A stretch of DNA of 64,000 nt from contig NZ_JAFEWE010000003.1 in the NCBI RefSeq assembly GCF_017355785.1, forward strand, positions 62,001 to 126,000. The letters run 5' to 3'. Below are positions 33,186 through 42,786 of the stretch, piece after piece. Positions within the stretch are counted from its first letter, which is position 1, and each line of letters opens with the position of its first letter. A program made the translations under genes and the position numbers. The notes under the pieces are model-generated. The model saw nothing but the letters and a program-made list of their open reading frames with translations. It was not told the DNA's origin and made no database searches. This stretch comes from Desertivirga arenae. Its GTDB lineage: Bacteria; Bacteroidota; Bacteroidia; Sphingobacteriales; Sphingobacteriaceae.

Positions 33186-36100
33186 CTAATCACACTCGGG
33201 GTGCGTATAAATAAATGTCTCTGATTGGTTTGAAAAGTTCCCAAAACTTTCGCCGCGACCGGTTTGCCACCACATTTTATTTCTTAACTTCTCTAAGTTT
33301 CCGGTCTCATTAAGGTTCTCATCATATAAGTGACCGTTAAGCATTATATATTTGATACGCTCCGTATTCCGGATGTCTTCAAGAGGATTCTCATCCAATA
33401 CTATCAGATCTGCTAGTTTGCCCGGCTCAATGGAACCAATTTCTTTAGACATACCTAGGTATTCTGCTCCGTTTATTGTTGCGGCTTTCAAGACCTGAAG
33501 AGGTGACATCCCGCCTTGTGCCAGCATCCACATTTCCCAATGCGCCCCTAAGCCTTGCAATTGACCGTGCGACCCCAGGTTTATTTTAGTACCACCATCA
33601 GCAAGTTGCTTTACTGCTTTTGAAATTTCGATATGGCCATAATCTGCAAATTCAGAAGTATTTCGTCTACGGGCACGACTATCAACTACCGGGCGTGGTA
33701 CGAAATTCAGCAAACGCTCATTTTCCCAAACGTTTGTTCTGTCGTACCAAAAGTTCTCTCCTGACTGAGCTCCATATGCTACTATTAATGTTGGAGTATA
33801 GGCAGTCTTGCTGGCATTCCATAAAGCTTTTACATCCTTATAAACTGGCACTACAGGAATGTTATGCTCGATGCCCGTATGCCCGTCAAGGATCATAGAC
33901 ATATTATGAGAAAAAGTTGATCCACCTTCAGGAACAACTTCCATTTTAAGCTCTCTGGCTGCCTGTATAATCTGCTGACGTTGTTCTCTTCTTGGCTGGT
34001 TGTATGATTTAACAGAGAAGGCCCCAAGAACCTTCAATCGACGCAGGCTAGACCGTGCCTCGTCAAGACTGTTGATGACTGCTTTAAAATCCCCCTCCGC
34101 ACCGTATAGAATTGTGCCGGTTGAAAAGATTCTTGGTCCGGTCAATATGCCTGCCTTTTGCATCTCAGACTGGCTAAATACCATTTCAGAATTACTGGAT
34201 GGATCATGGGAGGTTGTCACCCCAAAGGCTAAATTAGCTAGGTACCCCCAATCAGATTGAGCCGAAACACCATCTGGACTTGTTGGTAAGTGTGCATGAA
34301 CGTCGACAAGGCCAGGCATAATTGTCTTATTTTCCGCATTTACAACTTTTGCATCTTCTGGCACCTTAACCTGATCAGATGGGCCAACAGAAACAATCTT
34401 ATTCTCCTTAATTACAATCGTTCCGTTTTCAATAACCTGATCTCCCTTCATTGTAATTATCCTTGCATTTGTTAATGCAATAGAGCCTGTGGGAACATCA
34501 GCTTTAAGCTTTAAACCAATGTCTATTCCTGAACTGTCTGAATTATTTTCCGCCCCGCCGGCAAGATCTTTTATTTCTTCCGAAAAATATCCTGAACCTA
34601 GCGTCCAGTTAAGCTTTTTACTGTCTTTACTCCAATGAATATAAGTTCCTGCATCCCTTGTAATCTTGCTAAGGGGAAGAGCTTTGTTATTTGAAGAAAG
34701 ATCGAGTGAACTATTGGTATTAACTAAAGGTGTTAAATAGACATTGAAAAGCTCGTTGAACGCCATCCATTTACCATCAGGACTTGGAACAAATTGGGTG
34801 GCGTACTGGGAAACGTAATGAGTACGAATGTTCGCCCCATTCACATCCATACTCTTAAATGCCTTCTTACCATTTTCATTAGCCTGGAAGTATATTCTGG
34901 TATCTGTAGTATTGAAAACTGGCCTTATTCCTGTGTCCGAAATTTTTATTGCCGGCCCCCCTGTGGCGGGCATGGTGTAAATCCCTCCGTTCTTACCATA
35001 AGTAAAGCCTAACATCATATTACCGGCACCCTTTCTATAGACAATCCTGTCACCTTTATTTGAGAATTTAGGTGAATAGAAAAAACCTCTGTCTAAAGTA
35101 AGCTGTGTAACCCGCCCTGTTGCCAATTCAACTTTATTAATCGAACCCTTCAACTCATCGCTCCAGTTTACGTAGATAATGGACTTGCCATCCGGACTAA
35201 ATTCGGGTTCAAATTCGAAATCTGTTCCATTTGTAACACGAACCGGCTTACCATTAGGAAGATCCTTGATATAAATATAACCGGCAGCATTGAACGCTAC
35301 TTTTTTCCCATCGGGTGAGGTGGTTAACTGGCGTATCATCTTCACTTTAACGTCTTCAGAAAAAACTTTCTGGTCGAAGTGTAAAGCTTCGGTTATTGAA
35401 TGATTCGAAGTAAGCTCAAAAGGAATGATTGAAACAGTCTGTGTGTTAACGTCCAGCTTTCTAATTTTCCCCTTAGAATAGAAAATTATCTCCTTACTAT
35501 CCGGGGTCCATGCGAAGTTAGGATACACGCCGAAAATAGCCCATGTTTCTTGTTGATCACGGGAAAGGTCGTCATATAATGGCCACTCTTCTCCTGTTGA
35601 AAGGTCCTGTACATATAGTACTGTTTTAAGCCTGACCCGCTTAACAAAGGCCATCAACTTTCCATCGGGAGAGATTTCCGGTCTGACAGCTCCTCCTTGA
35701 CCTCCTGCAACAGTTTCGAATTCACCTGTTTCACGATCAAGTTTTCTAATATTATAAATTTCGCCGTTTGGGTCTTTGTTATATTCAAAATATGGACCGG
35801 GGCTCACATCCTCACTAAAGTACAGATATCGCCCATCGGGAGAAACTTCGGGCTCACCAGCGTCCTGCTGATCATTCTTTCGTTTCGTAAGCTGTATTCC
35901 ATCTCCACCATTAATACTGTAAAGCCACATTTCACCCGCGCCTAGAGATCTGGTGCTTGTAAAATGCTTTCGGGCGATAATATATTGGTTATCTGGAGTC
36001 CAGGCTGCATTGTTGAGGAGTCGAAACGATTCCTTAGTAAGAGAGTGTTTTCCTGTACCGTCCGCATTCATGACCCAGATATTATCACCACCCTCTTTAT

Positions 36101-36398
36101 CACTTGTATAGGAAATGTATTTCCCATTAGGACTAAACCGTGGCTGTACTTCATAAGCCGAACCTGCAGATAATACCGTTGCTCTTCCACCAGCTATTGG
36201 CATCTTGTATATGTCACCCAAAAGATCAAAAACTATTTCTTTTCCATCGGGACTAACATCAAGGTTCATCCAGGTTCCTTCATCAACAGTGAAAGCAACT
36301 GATTTTGCAGGAGCGTTAGTTTTCTCTATATTCCATTTCTGCTGACTAAATACTGGGCTTGCAAAGAGGCCTAATAGGACGACGTATAGTTTTTTCAT
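33186..36398 (-). CDS. Secreted TolB-propeller / amidohydrolase fusion protein
   Basis: 1070 residues. A signal peptide (KKLYVVLLGLFASPVFS, then QQKW) is followed by a TolB/WD40-like propeller with many D-x-S-P-D-G-K repeats (about 35-600), then an amidohydrolase domain (about 640-1040). The latter shows the metal-binding MPGLVDVHAHLP, a His in DGHTGIEHN, and GSIEPGKLADLIVLDENPLEDI. The architecture occurs widely in Bacteroidota as a periplasmic putative imidazolonepropionase- or prolidase-like hydrolase; the substrate is not known. The promoter element is about 160 nt upstream, leaving a long 5' UTR. Confidence 0.92.
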   Translation of the reverse strand: MKKLYVVLLGLFASPVFSQQKWNIEKTNAPAKSVAFTVDEGTWMNLDVSPDGKEIVFDLLGDIYKMPIAGGRATVLSAGSAYEVQPRFSPNGKYISYTSDKEGGDNIWVMNADGTGKHSLTKESFRLLNNAAWTPDNQYIIARKHFTSTRSLGAGEMWLYSINGGDGIQLTKRKNDQQDAGEPEVSPDGRYLYFSEDVSPGPYFEYNKDPNGEIYNIRKLDRETGEFETVAGGQGGAVRPEISPDGKLMAFVKRVRLKTVLYVQDLSTGEEWPLYDDLSRDQQETWAIFGVYPNFAWTPDSKEIIFYSKGKIRKLDVNTQTVSIIPFELTSNHSITEALHFDQKVFSEDVKVKMIRQLTTSPDGKKVAFNAAGYIYIKDLPNGKPVRVTNGTDFEFEPEFSPDGKSIIYVNWSDELKGSINKVELATGRVTQLTLDRGFFYSPKFSNKGDRIVYRKGAGNMMLGFTYGKNGGIYTMPATGGPAIKISDTGIRPVFNTTDTRIYFQANENGKKAFKSMDVNGANIRTHYVSQYATQFVPSPDGKWMAFNELFNVYLTPLVNTNSSLDLSSNNKALPLSKITRDAGTYIHWSKDSKKLNWTLGSGYFSEEIKDLAGGAENNSDSSGIDIGLKLKADVPTGSIALTNARIITMKGDQVIENGTIVIKENKIVSVGPSDQVKVPEDAKVVNAENKTIMPGLVDVHAHLPTSPDGVSAQSDWGYLANLAFGVTTSHDPSSNSEMVFSQSEMQKAGILTGPRIFSTGTILYGAEGDFKAVINSLDEARSSLRRLKVLGAFSVKSYNQPRREQRQQIIQAARELKMEVVPEGGSTFSHNMSMILDGHTGIEHNIPVVPVYKDVKALWNASKTAYTPTLIVAYGAQSGENFWYDRTNVWENERLLNFVPRPVVDSRARRRNTSEFADYGHIEISKAVKQLADGGTKINLGSHGQLQGLGAHWEMWMLAQGGMSPLQVLKAATINGAEYLGMSKEIGSIEPGKLADLIVLDENPLEDIRNTERIKYIMLNGHLYDENLNETGNLEKLRNKMWWQTGRGESFGNFSNQSETFIYTHPECD

Positions 36399-36557
36399 TC
36401 AAATAATTAATTTTGAAACAACGGGAAAACCTATCTGGAAAAGCAATATCCCAACATAAGCATCCCTATCCCGCTTCAACTTATTGTTATAATAAGATAA
36501 TCGACCCGTTACTACCAAAGAGTTATAGTAGCCGGAAAAATATCTAATGTGTTGGCG

Positions 36558-36565
36558 CAAATATA
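36558..36565 (-). promoter_or_regulatory. -7 promoter element of the amidohydrolase gene (TATATTTG)
   Basis: Plus-strand CAAATATA in the divergent gap with recQ. It would give an untranslated leader of about 150 nt, long for this genome. Confidence 0.5.
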
Positions 36566-36620
36566 CCGCTTGTTTTGTGGGTAAAACTAAAATTTCCGGC
36601 AATTATTGTCCGGTCTTTGT

Positions 36621-36628
36621 TAGTTTTG
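36621..36628 (+). promoter_or_regulatory. -7 promoter element of recQ (TAGTTTTG)
   Basis: TAnnTTTG match ending 4 nt before the recQ ATG, implying a leaderless mRNA. Confidence 0.55.
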
Positions 36629-36632
36629 AAAA

Positions 36633-38525
36633 ATGTCCATTTACCAGGTACTAAAAAAATATTGGAACTTTGACTCATTCCGACCACTTCAGGAAGATAT
36701 TATCCTTTCTATCCTAGAAGGGAGGGATACCCTTGCATTGCTGCCTACTGGAGGAGGAAAGTCAGTTTGCTTCCAGGTACCCGCTCTGGCAATGCCAGGG
36801 ATATGTATCGTAGTTTCTCCGCTTATTGCCCTGATGAAAGATCAGGTTGAAAACTTGAAAGCACGAGGTATAGAAGCTGTGGCTATAGTATCAGGAATGG
36901 GCAAAAGAGAAGTTGACATTCTTCTGGATAATTGCGTTTATGGTCCAATTAAGTTCCTTTACCTGTCACCGGAAAGATTAATGTCTGATCTGGTACGTGA
37001 ACGGATAAGGTATATGAATGTTAATCTGTTCGCCGTAGATGAGGCTCATTGTATTTCTCAATGGGGATACGACTTCAGACCACCATATCTTGAGCTTGCC
37101 AACTTGCGGGAACTACACCCTAAAGTTCCGGTACTGGCTCTTACTGCTACTGCAACAGAGTTCGTGGTTGAAGATATCCAGGTAAGGCTAGCATTTAAGA
37201 AAAAAAACGTATTCAGAAAAAGCTTTGAACGCAAAAACCTTAGCTATATAGTCTCTCATGAGGATAATAAGTTGCGAAAGTTATTTGCAATAGCAAACAA
37301 GGTGCCGGGTACAGGTATTGTGTATGTAAGAAATCGACGTGAAACTCAGGAAGTGGCAAGGCAATTAAATGCACATGGAATTCAGGCGGATTATTATCAT
37401 GCAGGGATTCCCGGGTTACAGAGGAGTGAAAAACAGGAAGCTTGGAAAAATAATGAAGTTCGTGTAATTGTTGCTACGAATGCATTCGGGATGGGAATAG
37501 ACAAACCTGACGTAAGGTTTGTGGTACATTTAGATCTTCCCGAGAGTCTGGAAGCATATTACCAGGAAGCGGGTAGGGCAGGACGAGATGAGAAAAAGGC
37601 TTTTGGTGTCCTTCTATATAACAAAGCTGACCGTTTACAACTTGAACGAAAACTTGAGCTAAGTTTTCCCTCTGCTGAAGAAATTAAACAGGTTTACCAT
37701 TTCCTGGGAAACTATTTCCAGTTGGCTTACGAATCAGGAGAGGGTCTTACTTTTGAATTCGATATTGCTGATTTCTGCTCCAGATATAAGTTAGAGCCAA
37801 TAAAAACATTGAATATTTTTAAATTTCTGGAACACGATGGCTACATTTCTCTTACAGAAAGTGTTTACCTGCCTTCAAGGGTGAAAATAGCAGTAGGCAA
37901 CGAGGAGTTGTATAGGTTTCAGATTGAATATGCGAATTACGACGCATTTATAAAAATGCTACTGCGTTCGTACGGAGGCATGTTCGATCAGTATGCAATG
38001 ATTAGGGAGGCTGATCTCGCAAAACGTGTCGGGATGAGATTTGACGACGTGGTAAAAACTTTGGATAAACTTGAACAGCTTGAAATTATCTCCTACCTAA
38101 AACAAACAGACAAGCCGCAAATCTTTTTTAGCAGAGCAAGGGTAGATACCCAAAACCTACATGTAGATACAAAATATATAAGGCAACGTAAAGAGGTAAT
38201 GCAACAGCAGGTAAATGCTGTATTAGAATATGCAGAGGTAAAAAAATGCAGAAGCATTATGCTGCTGAGATACTTTGACGAGACAAGCGAAGAAAAATGT
38301 GGGGTATGCGATGTTTGTATCGCAGAAAAGCGATCAGAAAGCAAGGAAACTGTTGATGCCCGGATCAGTTATGAAATACTGGAAATTCTAGCGGTGGGGC
38401 ATTTTACAATTGATGAACTGTTGGTAAGGATTACTGTAGGAAGTGAAGCTGAAAAAATAGCAGCCTTCAGGAATTTACTGGATGCAGGGAAGTTGAAGAT
38501 CGACGGAGAGAAATACTACCTGTAA
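36633..38525 (+). CDS. recQ: RecQ-type ATP-dependent DNA helicase
   Basis: 630 residues. Motif 0 FRPLQEDII, Walker A TGGGKSVCFQVP, DEAH box VDEAHCISQWGYDFRP with the RecQ aromatic-rich loop, SATATE-type motif III (LTATATE), and the arginine finger in QEAGRAGRDE. A zinc-binding region with four cysteines follows (KKCRSIMLLRYF, EKCGVCDVCIAEK). The RQC/HRDC end is short compared with 610-700-residue relatives; no clear HRDC domain is visible. It unwinds DNA 3' to 5' in recombination and repair. Confidence 0.93.
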   Translation: MSIYQVLKKYWNFDSFRPLQEDIILSILEGRDTLALLPTGGGKSVCFQVPALAMPGICIVVSPLIALMKDQVENLKARGIEAVAIVSGMGKREVDILLDNCVYGPIKFLYLSPERLMSDLVRERIRYMNVNLFAVDEAHCISQWGYDFRPPYLELANLRELHPKVPVLALTATATEFVVEDIQVRLAFKKKNVFRKSFERKNLSYIVSHEDNKLRKLFAIANKVPGTGIVYVRNRRETQEVARQLNAHGIQADYYHAGIPGLQRSEKQEAWKNNEVRVIVATNAFGMGIDKPDVRFVVHLDLPESLEAYYQEAGRAGRDEKKAFGVLLYNKADRLQLERKLELSFPSAEEIKQVYHFLGNYFQLAYESGEGLTFEFDIADFCSRYKLEPIKTLNIFKFLEHDGYISLTESVYLPSRVKIAVGNEELYRFQIEYANYDAFIKMLLRSYGGMFDQYAMIREADLAKRVGMRFDDVVKTLDKLEQLEIISYLKQTDKPQIFFSRARVDTQNLHVDTKYIRQRKEVMQQQVNAVLEYAEVKKCRSIMLLRYFDETSEEKCGVCDVCIAEKRSESKETVDARISYEILEILAVGHFTIDELLVRITVGSEAEKIAAFRNLLDAGKLKIDGEKYYL

Positions 38526-38620
38526 CCGTCATTTAGAAATATTCTTCAAATAGGTCTGTGCTTATAACTCCAATAAGTTAGGCGTCCTAAGAAAATGATA
38601 AGGCATAAACAACAAGGTAT

Positions 38621-39361
38621 TCAATAACCGCTTTTTTGATATTTTTTGAACCAGCTACCTACTTTCATTTGAATAACACCGAAGAAGGCTTCTCTAAAGA
38701 TCCGTGTACTCATTTTAGATTCGCCTTCTGTGCGATCCGTAAAAATGATAGGCACTTCAACAACCTTAAACCCGTGTTGGATTGCTGTAAACTTCATTTC
38801 AATCTGAAAAGCATACCCCACGAATCTAATTTTGTCAAGATCAATCGTTTGTAGTACCTTTCTTTTGAAGCACTTAAAGCCCGCTGTTGCATCTTGAATA
38901 TCTATTCCAGTTACAAATCTTACGTAAACAGAAGCAAAAAATGACATTAGGACACGACTCATTGGCCAATTTACTACATTAACCCCTTTTATATACCGCG
39001 AGCCGATCGCTACATCTGCTCCATTTGTACATGCTTCCCTAAGCTTAATAAGATCATCTGGATTATGAGAAAAATCAGCATCCATTTCAAATATAAATTC
39101 GTAATCATGCTTTAAGCCCCATTTGAAGCCATGGATGTAGGCAGTACCTAAACCCAGCTTGCCTTTCCGTTCTTCGATGAACAGCTTACCGCTAAATTCA
39201 CCTTGCAAATGTTTAACAATTCCGGCAGTGCCGTCAGGAGATCCATCATCAATAATTAAAATGTGAAAAACGTGAGTTAAAGAAAAAACCTTACGTATGA
39301 TTTTCTCAATATTCTCTTTTTCATTATAGGTGGGAATAATTACTAGACTGTCTGAAAGCAC
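38621..39361 (-). CDS. Polyprenol-phosphate mannosyltransferase-like GT2 glycosyltransferase
   Basis: 246 residues of GT-A fold. The N terminus LVIIPTYNEKENIEKII, the nucleotide-sugar motif IDDGSPDGTA, the DxD-type EMDADFSHNPDDL and the downstream SRYIKGVNVVNWP match dolichol/polyprenol-phosphate mannose synthases. It transfers a sugar from GDP- or UDP-sugar to undecaprenyl phosphate for later use outside the membrane. It lacks the C-terminal membrane domain found in ArnC-type enzymes. The start codon is GTG. The promoter element TACTTTTG is at 39380-39387. Confidence 0.9.
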   Translation of the reverse strand: MLSDSLVIIPTYNEKENIEKIIRKVFSLTHVFHILIIDDGSPDGTAGIVKHLQGEFSGKLFIEERKGKLGLGTAYIHGFKWGLKHDYEFIFEMDADFSHNPDDLIKLREACTNGADVAIGSRYIKGVNVVNWPMSRVLMSFFASVYVRFVTGIDIQDATAGFKCFKRKVLQTIDLDKIRFVGYAFQIEMKFTAIQHGFKVVEVPIIFTDRTEGESKMSTRIFREAFFGVIQMKVGSWFKKYQKSGY

Positions 39362-39379
39362 GGATTAGTATTAAAGCAG

Positions 39380-39387
39380 CAAAAGTA
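39380..39387 (-). promoter_or_regulatory. -7 promoter element (TACTTTTG)
   Basis: Plus-strand CAAAAGTA, 18 nt before the GTG start of the GT2 gene and downstream of the POT operon terminator. Confidence 0.5.
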
Positions 39388-39401
39388 ATTTTAAAAAAGA
39401 C

Positions 39402-39432
39402 AAAAAAAAACCCCGTTATCTAAACAGGGGTT
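39402..39432 (-). terminator. Intrinsic terminator of the DPP-POT operon
   Basis: AACCCC (39409-39414) and GGGGTT (39427-39432) pair; on the minus strand a run of nine U residues follows. It lies 13 nt after the last transporter stop. Confidence 0.88.
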
Positions 39433-39444
39433 AAAATTTGTTAA

Positions 39445-41208
39445 TTAGTGAACTCCGTGCATCAGTCGCTTTACCAAAGGAGTAAGTAGCATTATAAAAA
39501 TCCCCACAACAATAGGTATTAGTGTGAAGATGAGAAAGAAAGTTGACATAGAATATTGGGCTGTGATCTTATCAATCATCCCACCTGTTGTGCCGGCAAC
39601 CTTGTTGCCAATTGCAATGGCGAGATACCAAATACCAAACATTATTGCAATCATCCTTCCTGGTACCAGCTTACTCACATATGACAGCCCTACAGGTGAG
39701 ATGAACAACTCTCCCATAGTGTGAAAGAAATACGCGAATACTAGCCAAATCATGCTAACAGAAGCAATCTTTGCCCCTTGAGGAATATCGCTCGCCCCGT
39801 AAGCCAGTGCAGCAAATCCGATTCCCAAAAGGACCATTCCGAACCCGTATTTCAAGGTTGCGAAAGGATTGTATTTACTCTCCCAGATTTTGGATACAAG
39901 GGGAGCAAAGGTAATAATGAACAAGGAGTTTAAAACGTTAAACCAGGACGCTGGAACCTCTGCTTGCACATCATTATATTGGTTCTTCAACATATAAATT
40001 ACGATACCCCAGATAATTACGAAACTTGTTGCCAAAATACCATTCCCCAGAGCATATCTATCAAAAGTCGAACGGAACAGTTTGAATAATACATAGGAGA
40101 TAATTAGCAACGGGATGACGGTGATAGCTGTATTTACCACGTTAAATATCAGCTTTGAATTTCCTTCAAGAACACGGGCGGTGTAATCTTTTGCAAAAAT
40201 AGTCATTGATCCCCCTGCCTGCTCAAAGGCTGCCCAAAAAAATATGGTGATAAATGCCAGGCAAATAACTGCAATCATACGGTCTCTAAGGACCGGTGTA
40301 TACTGACTAATCCTCTTGATCAATATAAATACAAAAAGGATAAGAGCGAAAAGGATCACAACGTTGTCGCCCTGCAAATTGCCGATGGAGAAATTAAACA
40401 GATTAGACTTGGTTATTTTAGAAACAGGATCATTAATGGTCCACACAAGCCCAAGGATCGAAATTAATCCTATGATAATAAGATCAAAGGATGAAAATGG
40501 GTTTCTCTTCGCAACACGAGCATCTTCAGTAGCATCTGTCGATTCCTCATCTGTTATAGGTTTCAATCCTATATCGCCGAAAATGTTTCGGGTGAAATAA
40601 AATTGGAGCATTCCTATAAACATGAAAATGCCAGCTAGTCCAAAACCATAACTCCACCCCCAATTAGGATTTTCGCCAACATAACCACAAAGTAGAATTC
40701 CCAGAAAAGCCCCGGAGTTAACGCCCATGTAAAAAATAGTGTACGCTCCGTCCTTCTTTTCAGGATGCTTTTTATACATATGAGAAAGAATAGAAGTCAT
40801 ATTGGGCTTAAAAAATCCGTTGCCAATTACTAGAAGTCCTAGTCCCAGGTACATAAAAAAGGAGTGAAATTCCATGGCCATAGATAGATGGCCAAGCGTC
40901 ATCAGAAAGGCACCTAATACCACCGCCCATCTGTAACCTATTATTCTGTCGGCTATATATCCTCCAAGAATGGGAGTTAAGTAAGCTAAAGATGTATAAG
41001 AACCATAAACCGCCAACGCGCTTTCTCGTTCCCATCCCCATCCAGGGTTATTTCCAGTAATTGCAGAAGTAAGAAACAGCACAAGCAGCGCCCGCATTCC
41101 ATAATAGGAAAAACGCTCCCACATCTCCGTAAAAAATAAAACGAACAGTCCCTCAGGATGTCCAATCACTTTCCTATCAAATAAACGATCGTTTGTAGTA
41201 TATGTCAT
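39445..41208 (-). CDS. POT/PTR2-family proton-coupled peptide transporter
   Basis: 587 residues with 14 predicted membrane helices, the bacterial POT layout. The family motif E-x-x-E-R-F-x-Y-Y-G is present as FFTEMWERFSYYGMRALLVLFL, and GNGFFKPN and the FYxxINxG-type motif (FYMGVNSGAF) follow. It imports di- and tripeptides with protons across the inner membrane. Second transporter in the operon, 15 bp after its paralogue. Confidence 0.93.
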   Translation of the reverse strand: MTYTTNDRLFDRKVIGHPEGLFVLFFTEMWERFSYYGMRALLVLFLTSAITGNNPGWGWERESALAVYGSYTSLAYLTPILGGYIADRIIGYRWAVVLGAFLMTLGHLSMAMEFHSFFMYLGLGLLVIGNGFFKPNMTSILSHMYKKHPEKKDGAYTIFYMGVNSGAFLGILLCGYVGENPNWGWSYGFGLAGIFMFIGMLQFYFTRNIFGDIGLKPITDEESTDATEDARVAKRNPFSSFDLIIIGLISILGLVWTINDPVSKITKSNLFNFSIGNLQGDNVVILFALILFVFILIKRISQYTPVLRDRMIAVICLAFITIFFWAAFEQAGGSMTIFAKDYTARVLEGNSKLIFNVVNTAITVIPLLIISYVLFKLFRSTFDRYALGNGILATSFVIIWGIVIYMLKNQYNDVQAEVPASWFNVLNSLFIITFAPLVSKIWESKYNPFATLKYGFGMVLLGIGFAALAYGASDIPQGAKIASVSMIWLVFAYFFHTMGELFISPVGLSYVSKLVPGRMIAIMFGIWYLAIAIGNKVAGTTGGMIDKITAQYSMSTFFLIFTLIPIVVGIFIMLLTPLVKRLMHGVH

Positions 41209-41223
41209 AAAGAATTTTAGCTA

Positions 41224-42786
41224 TTACCTTACTTCGCCCATTAATTTTTTTATTGCCGGCGATACAGCAATCATCACAATACCAGCAATAAGAGCATAGA
41301 TCCCTAATTGCTTGTAACCTTCGGTATAGGTAAAGAGTTTTTGCATCAAAGAGTCATTCTCATTTCCTTGAGCAATACCTGCACCTATTATACCAGCGAC
41401 ATATTGCCCATAAGCACTTGCTAGAAACCACATTCCCATCATAACACCCTGAAGTTTAGGAGGAGAAAGCTTAGTCATAGCAGAAAGGCCTATAGGCGAG
41501 AGGCACAGCTCTCCAATAGAAATAATAAAATAGGCAATTGTAAAAACATCAAGTGAAGCTACGCCGGAACTATTGGCAAAAAAACGGGTAGCATAGAAAA
41601 TAAAGAAGGCTCCGGCCAGAAAGATGAATCCTAATCCAAATTTAACTACGGTATTAGGTTCCTTATTATTCCTGGCAAGCCTAACCCAAATAAGACCTAA
41701 TACCCCGGCGAAGATGATCACAAAAAGTGAATTAGCCGCATTATTTACACCATTTGGATCAAGAGTAAATATACCGAAAAGACTATGGCTTAAATTATTG
41801 GCGGCAAAAAGGCTGAGCGATCCACCACTTTGTTCAAAAAAGGCCCAAAACAGTATGGAGAACAAAATGAAAAACAAGGCTGCAAAAAGCTTATTTCGTT
41901 CGGCTTTACCGTACTGGGACATTTCGTAAAAAAGATAAAGGAGGGTGGCAGGGCCAATGGTATACATAAACCAGTCTGTATATTGTGTTTGTGCAACCAT
42001 TACCATTATAAGGGGGATAACTGCCAGGGACCCAAGATACACAAGGTAGGTTAGCCAAACCTTCGGCTTCGCTTTTTGAACTACCATTGCAGGTGCGGTA
42101 TAAGCAGTTCCCCCAACGGAATCTGTTATTATTGGCTTGACAGTAGCATCTGCAGCGGGAGGGAGGCCAATAGGGCCAAGACTTCTTTGTGTAAAAAGGA
42201 ATGTCACCAAACTAATCGTCATTACAATACCTGCGAGACCAAAAGCAAGATTCCATGAATACTCTTTTCCAATGGCAATACAGGCATAACCGCCAATTAA
42301 CGCTCCAACATTAATTCCGGCATAAAACAATGAAAAGCCAGCGTCGCGTCTGGAATCCCCCGCCTTATAAAGAGAACCCACCATTGTAGAGATATTGGGC
42401 TTAAAAAAACCAGTACCCACTACAGTAAAACTAATTCCAAGAAAGAAAAATTGATGAGGGTCGAGCGCAAGTATACCGCTACCAACGATCATTAAAAGAC
42501 CACCCCAGAATAAAGAGCGCCTGAATCCCAGAATCTTGTCGGCAAACAAACCACCAATAAAAGTAAAAGCATAAACAAAAGCCTGAGTAGCTCCGTATTG
42601 TAAATTTGCTTTTTCTTCATTCATCAACAGCTCATGCGCCATAAAATAAGTAAGCATACCTCTCATGCCGTAGAAACAGAAGCGTTCCCACATCTCGGAG
42701 AAAAACAGGTACCAAAGCTGCCGAGGATAGGATCCCTTAAAATTTTGGATCTCCTCCAGGGTTAATTCTTTTTTAACGTCAGCCAT
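41224..42786 (-). CDS. POT/PTR2-family proton-coupled peptide transporter
   Basis: 520 residues, paralogue of the following gene. Motifs: FFSEMWERFCFYGMRGMLTYFM, GTGFFKPNISTMVGSLY and FYAGINVGALIGG. The 67-residue shorter length comes from the middle loop and C terminus. Its ATG overlaps the DPP-IV stop by one base, so the peptidase and transporter are co-expressed. Two transporters in tandem may differ in peptide preference. Confidence 0.93.
   Translation of the reverse strand: MADVKKELTLEEIQNFKGSYPRQLWYLFFSEMWERFCFYGMRGMLTYFMAHELLMNEEKANLQYGATQAFVYAFTFIGGLFADKILGFRRSLFWGGLLMIVGSGILALDPHQFFFLGISFTVVGTGFFKPNISTMVGSLYKAGDSRRDAGFSLFYAGINVGALIGGYACIAIGKEYSWNLAFGLAGIVMTISLVTFLFTQRSLGPIGLPPAADATVKPIITDSVGGTAYTAPAMVVQKAKPKVWLTYLVYLGSLAVIPLIMVMVAQTQYTDWFMYTIGPATLLYLFYEMSQYGKAERNKLFAALFFILFSILFWAFFEQSGGSLSLFAANNLSHSLFGIFTLDPNGVNNAANSLFVIIFAGVLGLIWVRLARNNKEPNTVVKFGLGFIFLAGAFFIFYATRFFANSSGVASLDVFTIAYFIISIGELCLSPIGLSAMTKLSPPKLQGVMMGMWFLASAYGQYVAGIIGAGIAQGNENDSLMQKLFTYTEGYKQLGIYALIAGIVMIAVSPAIKKLMGEVR

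Noticed and set aside
36399-36602. 67-codon minus-strand ORF directly upstream of the amidohydrolase gene
   Set aside because: It overlaps the predicted promoter (36558-36565) and ends just where the amidohydrolase begins; no protein-like features. I treat the region as promoter and 5' UTR.
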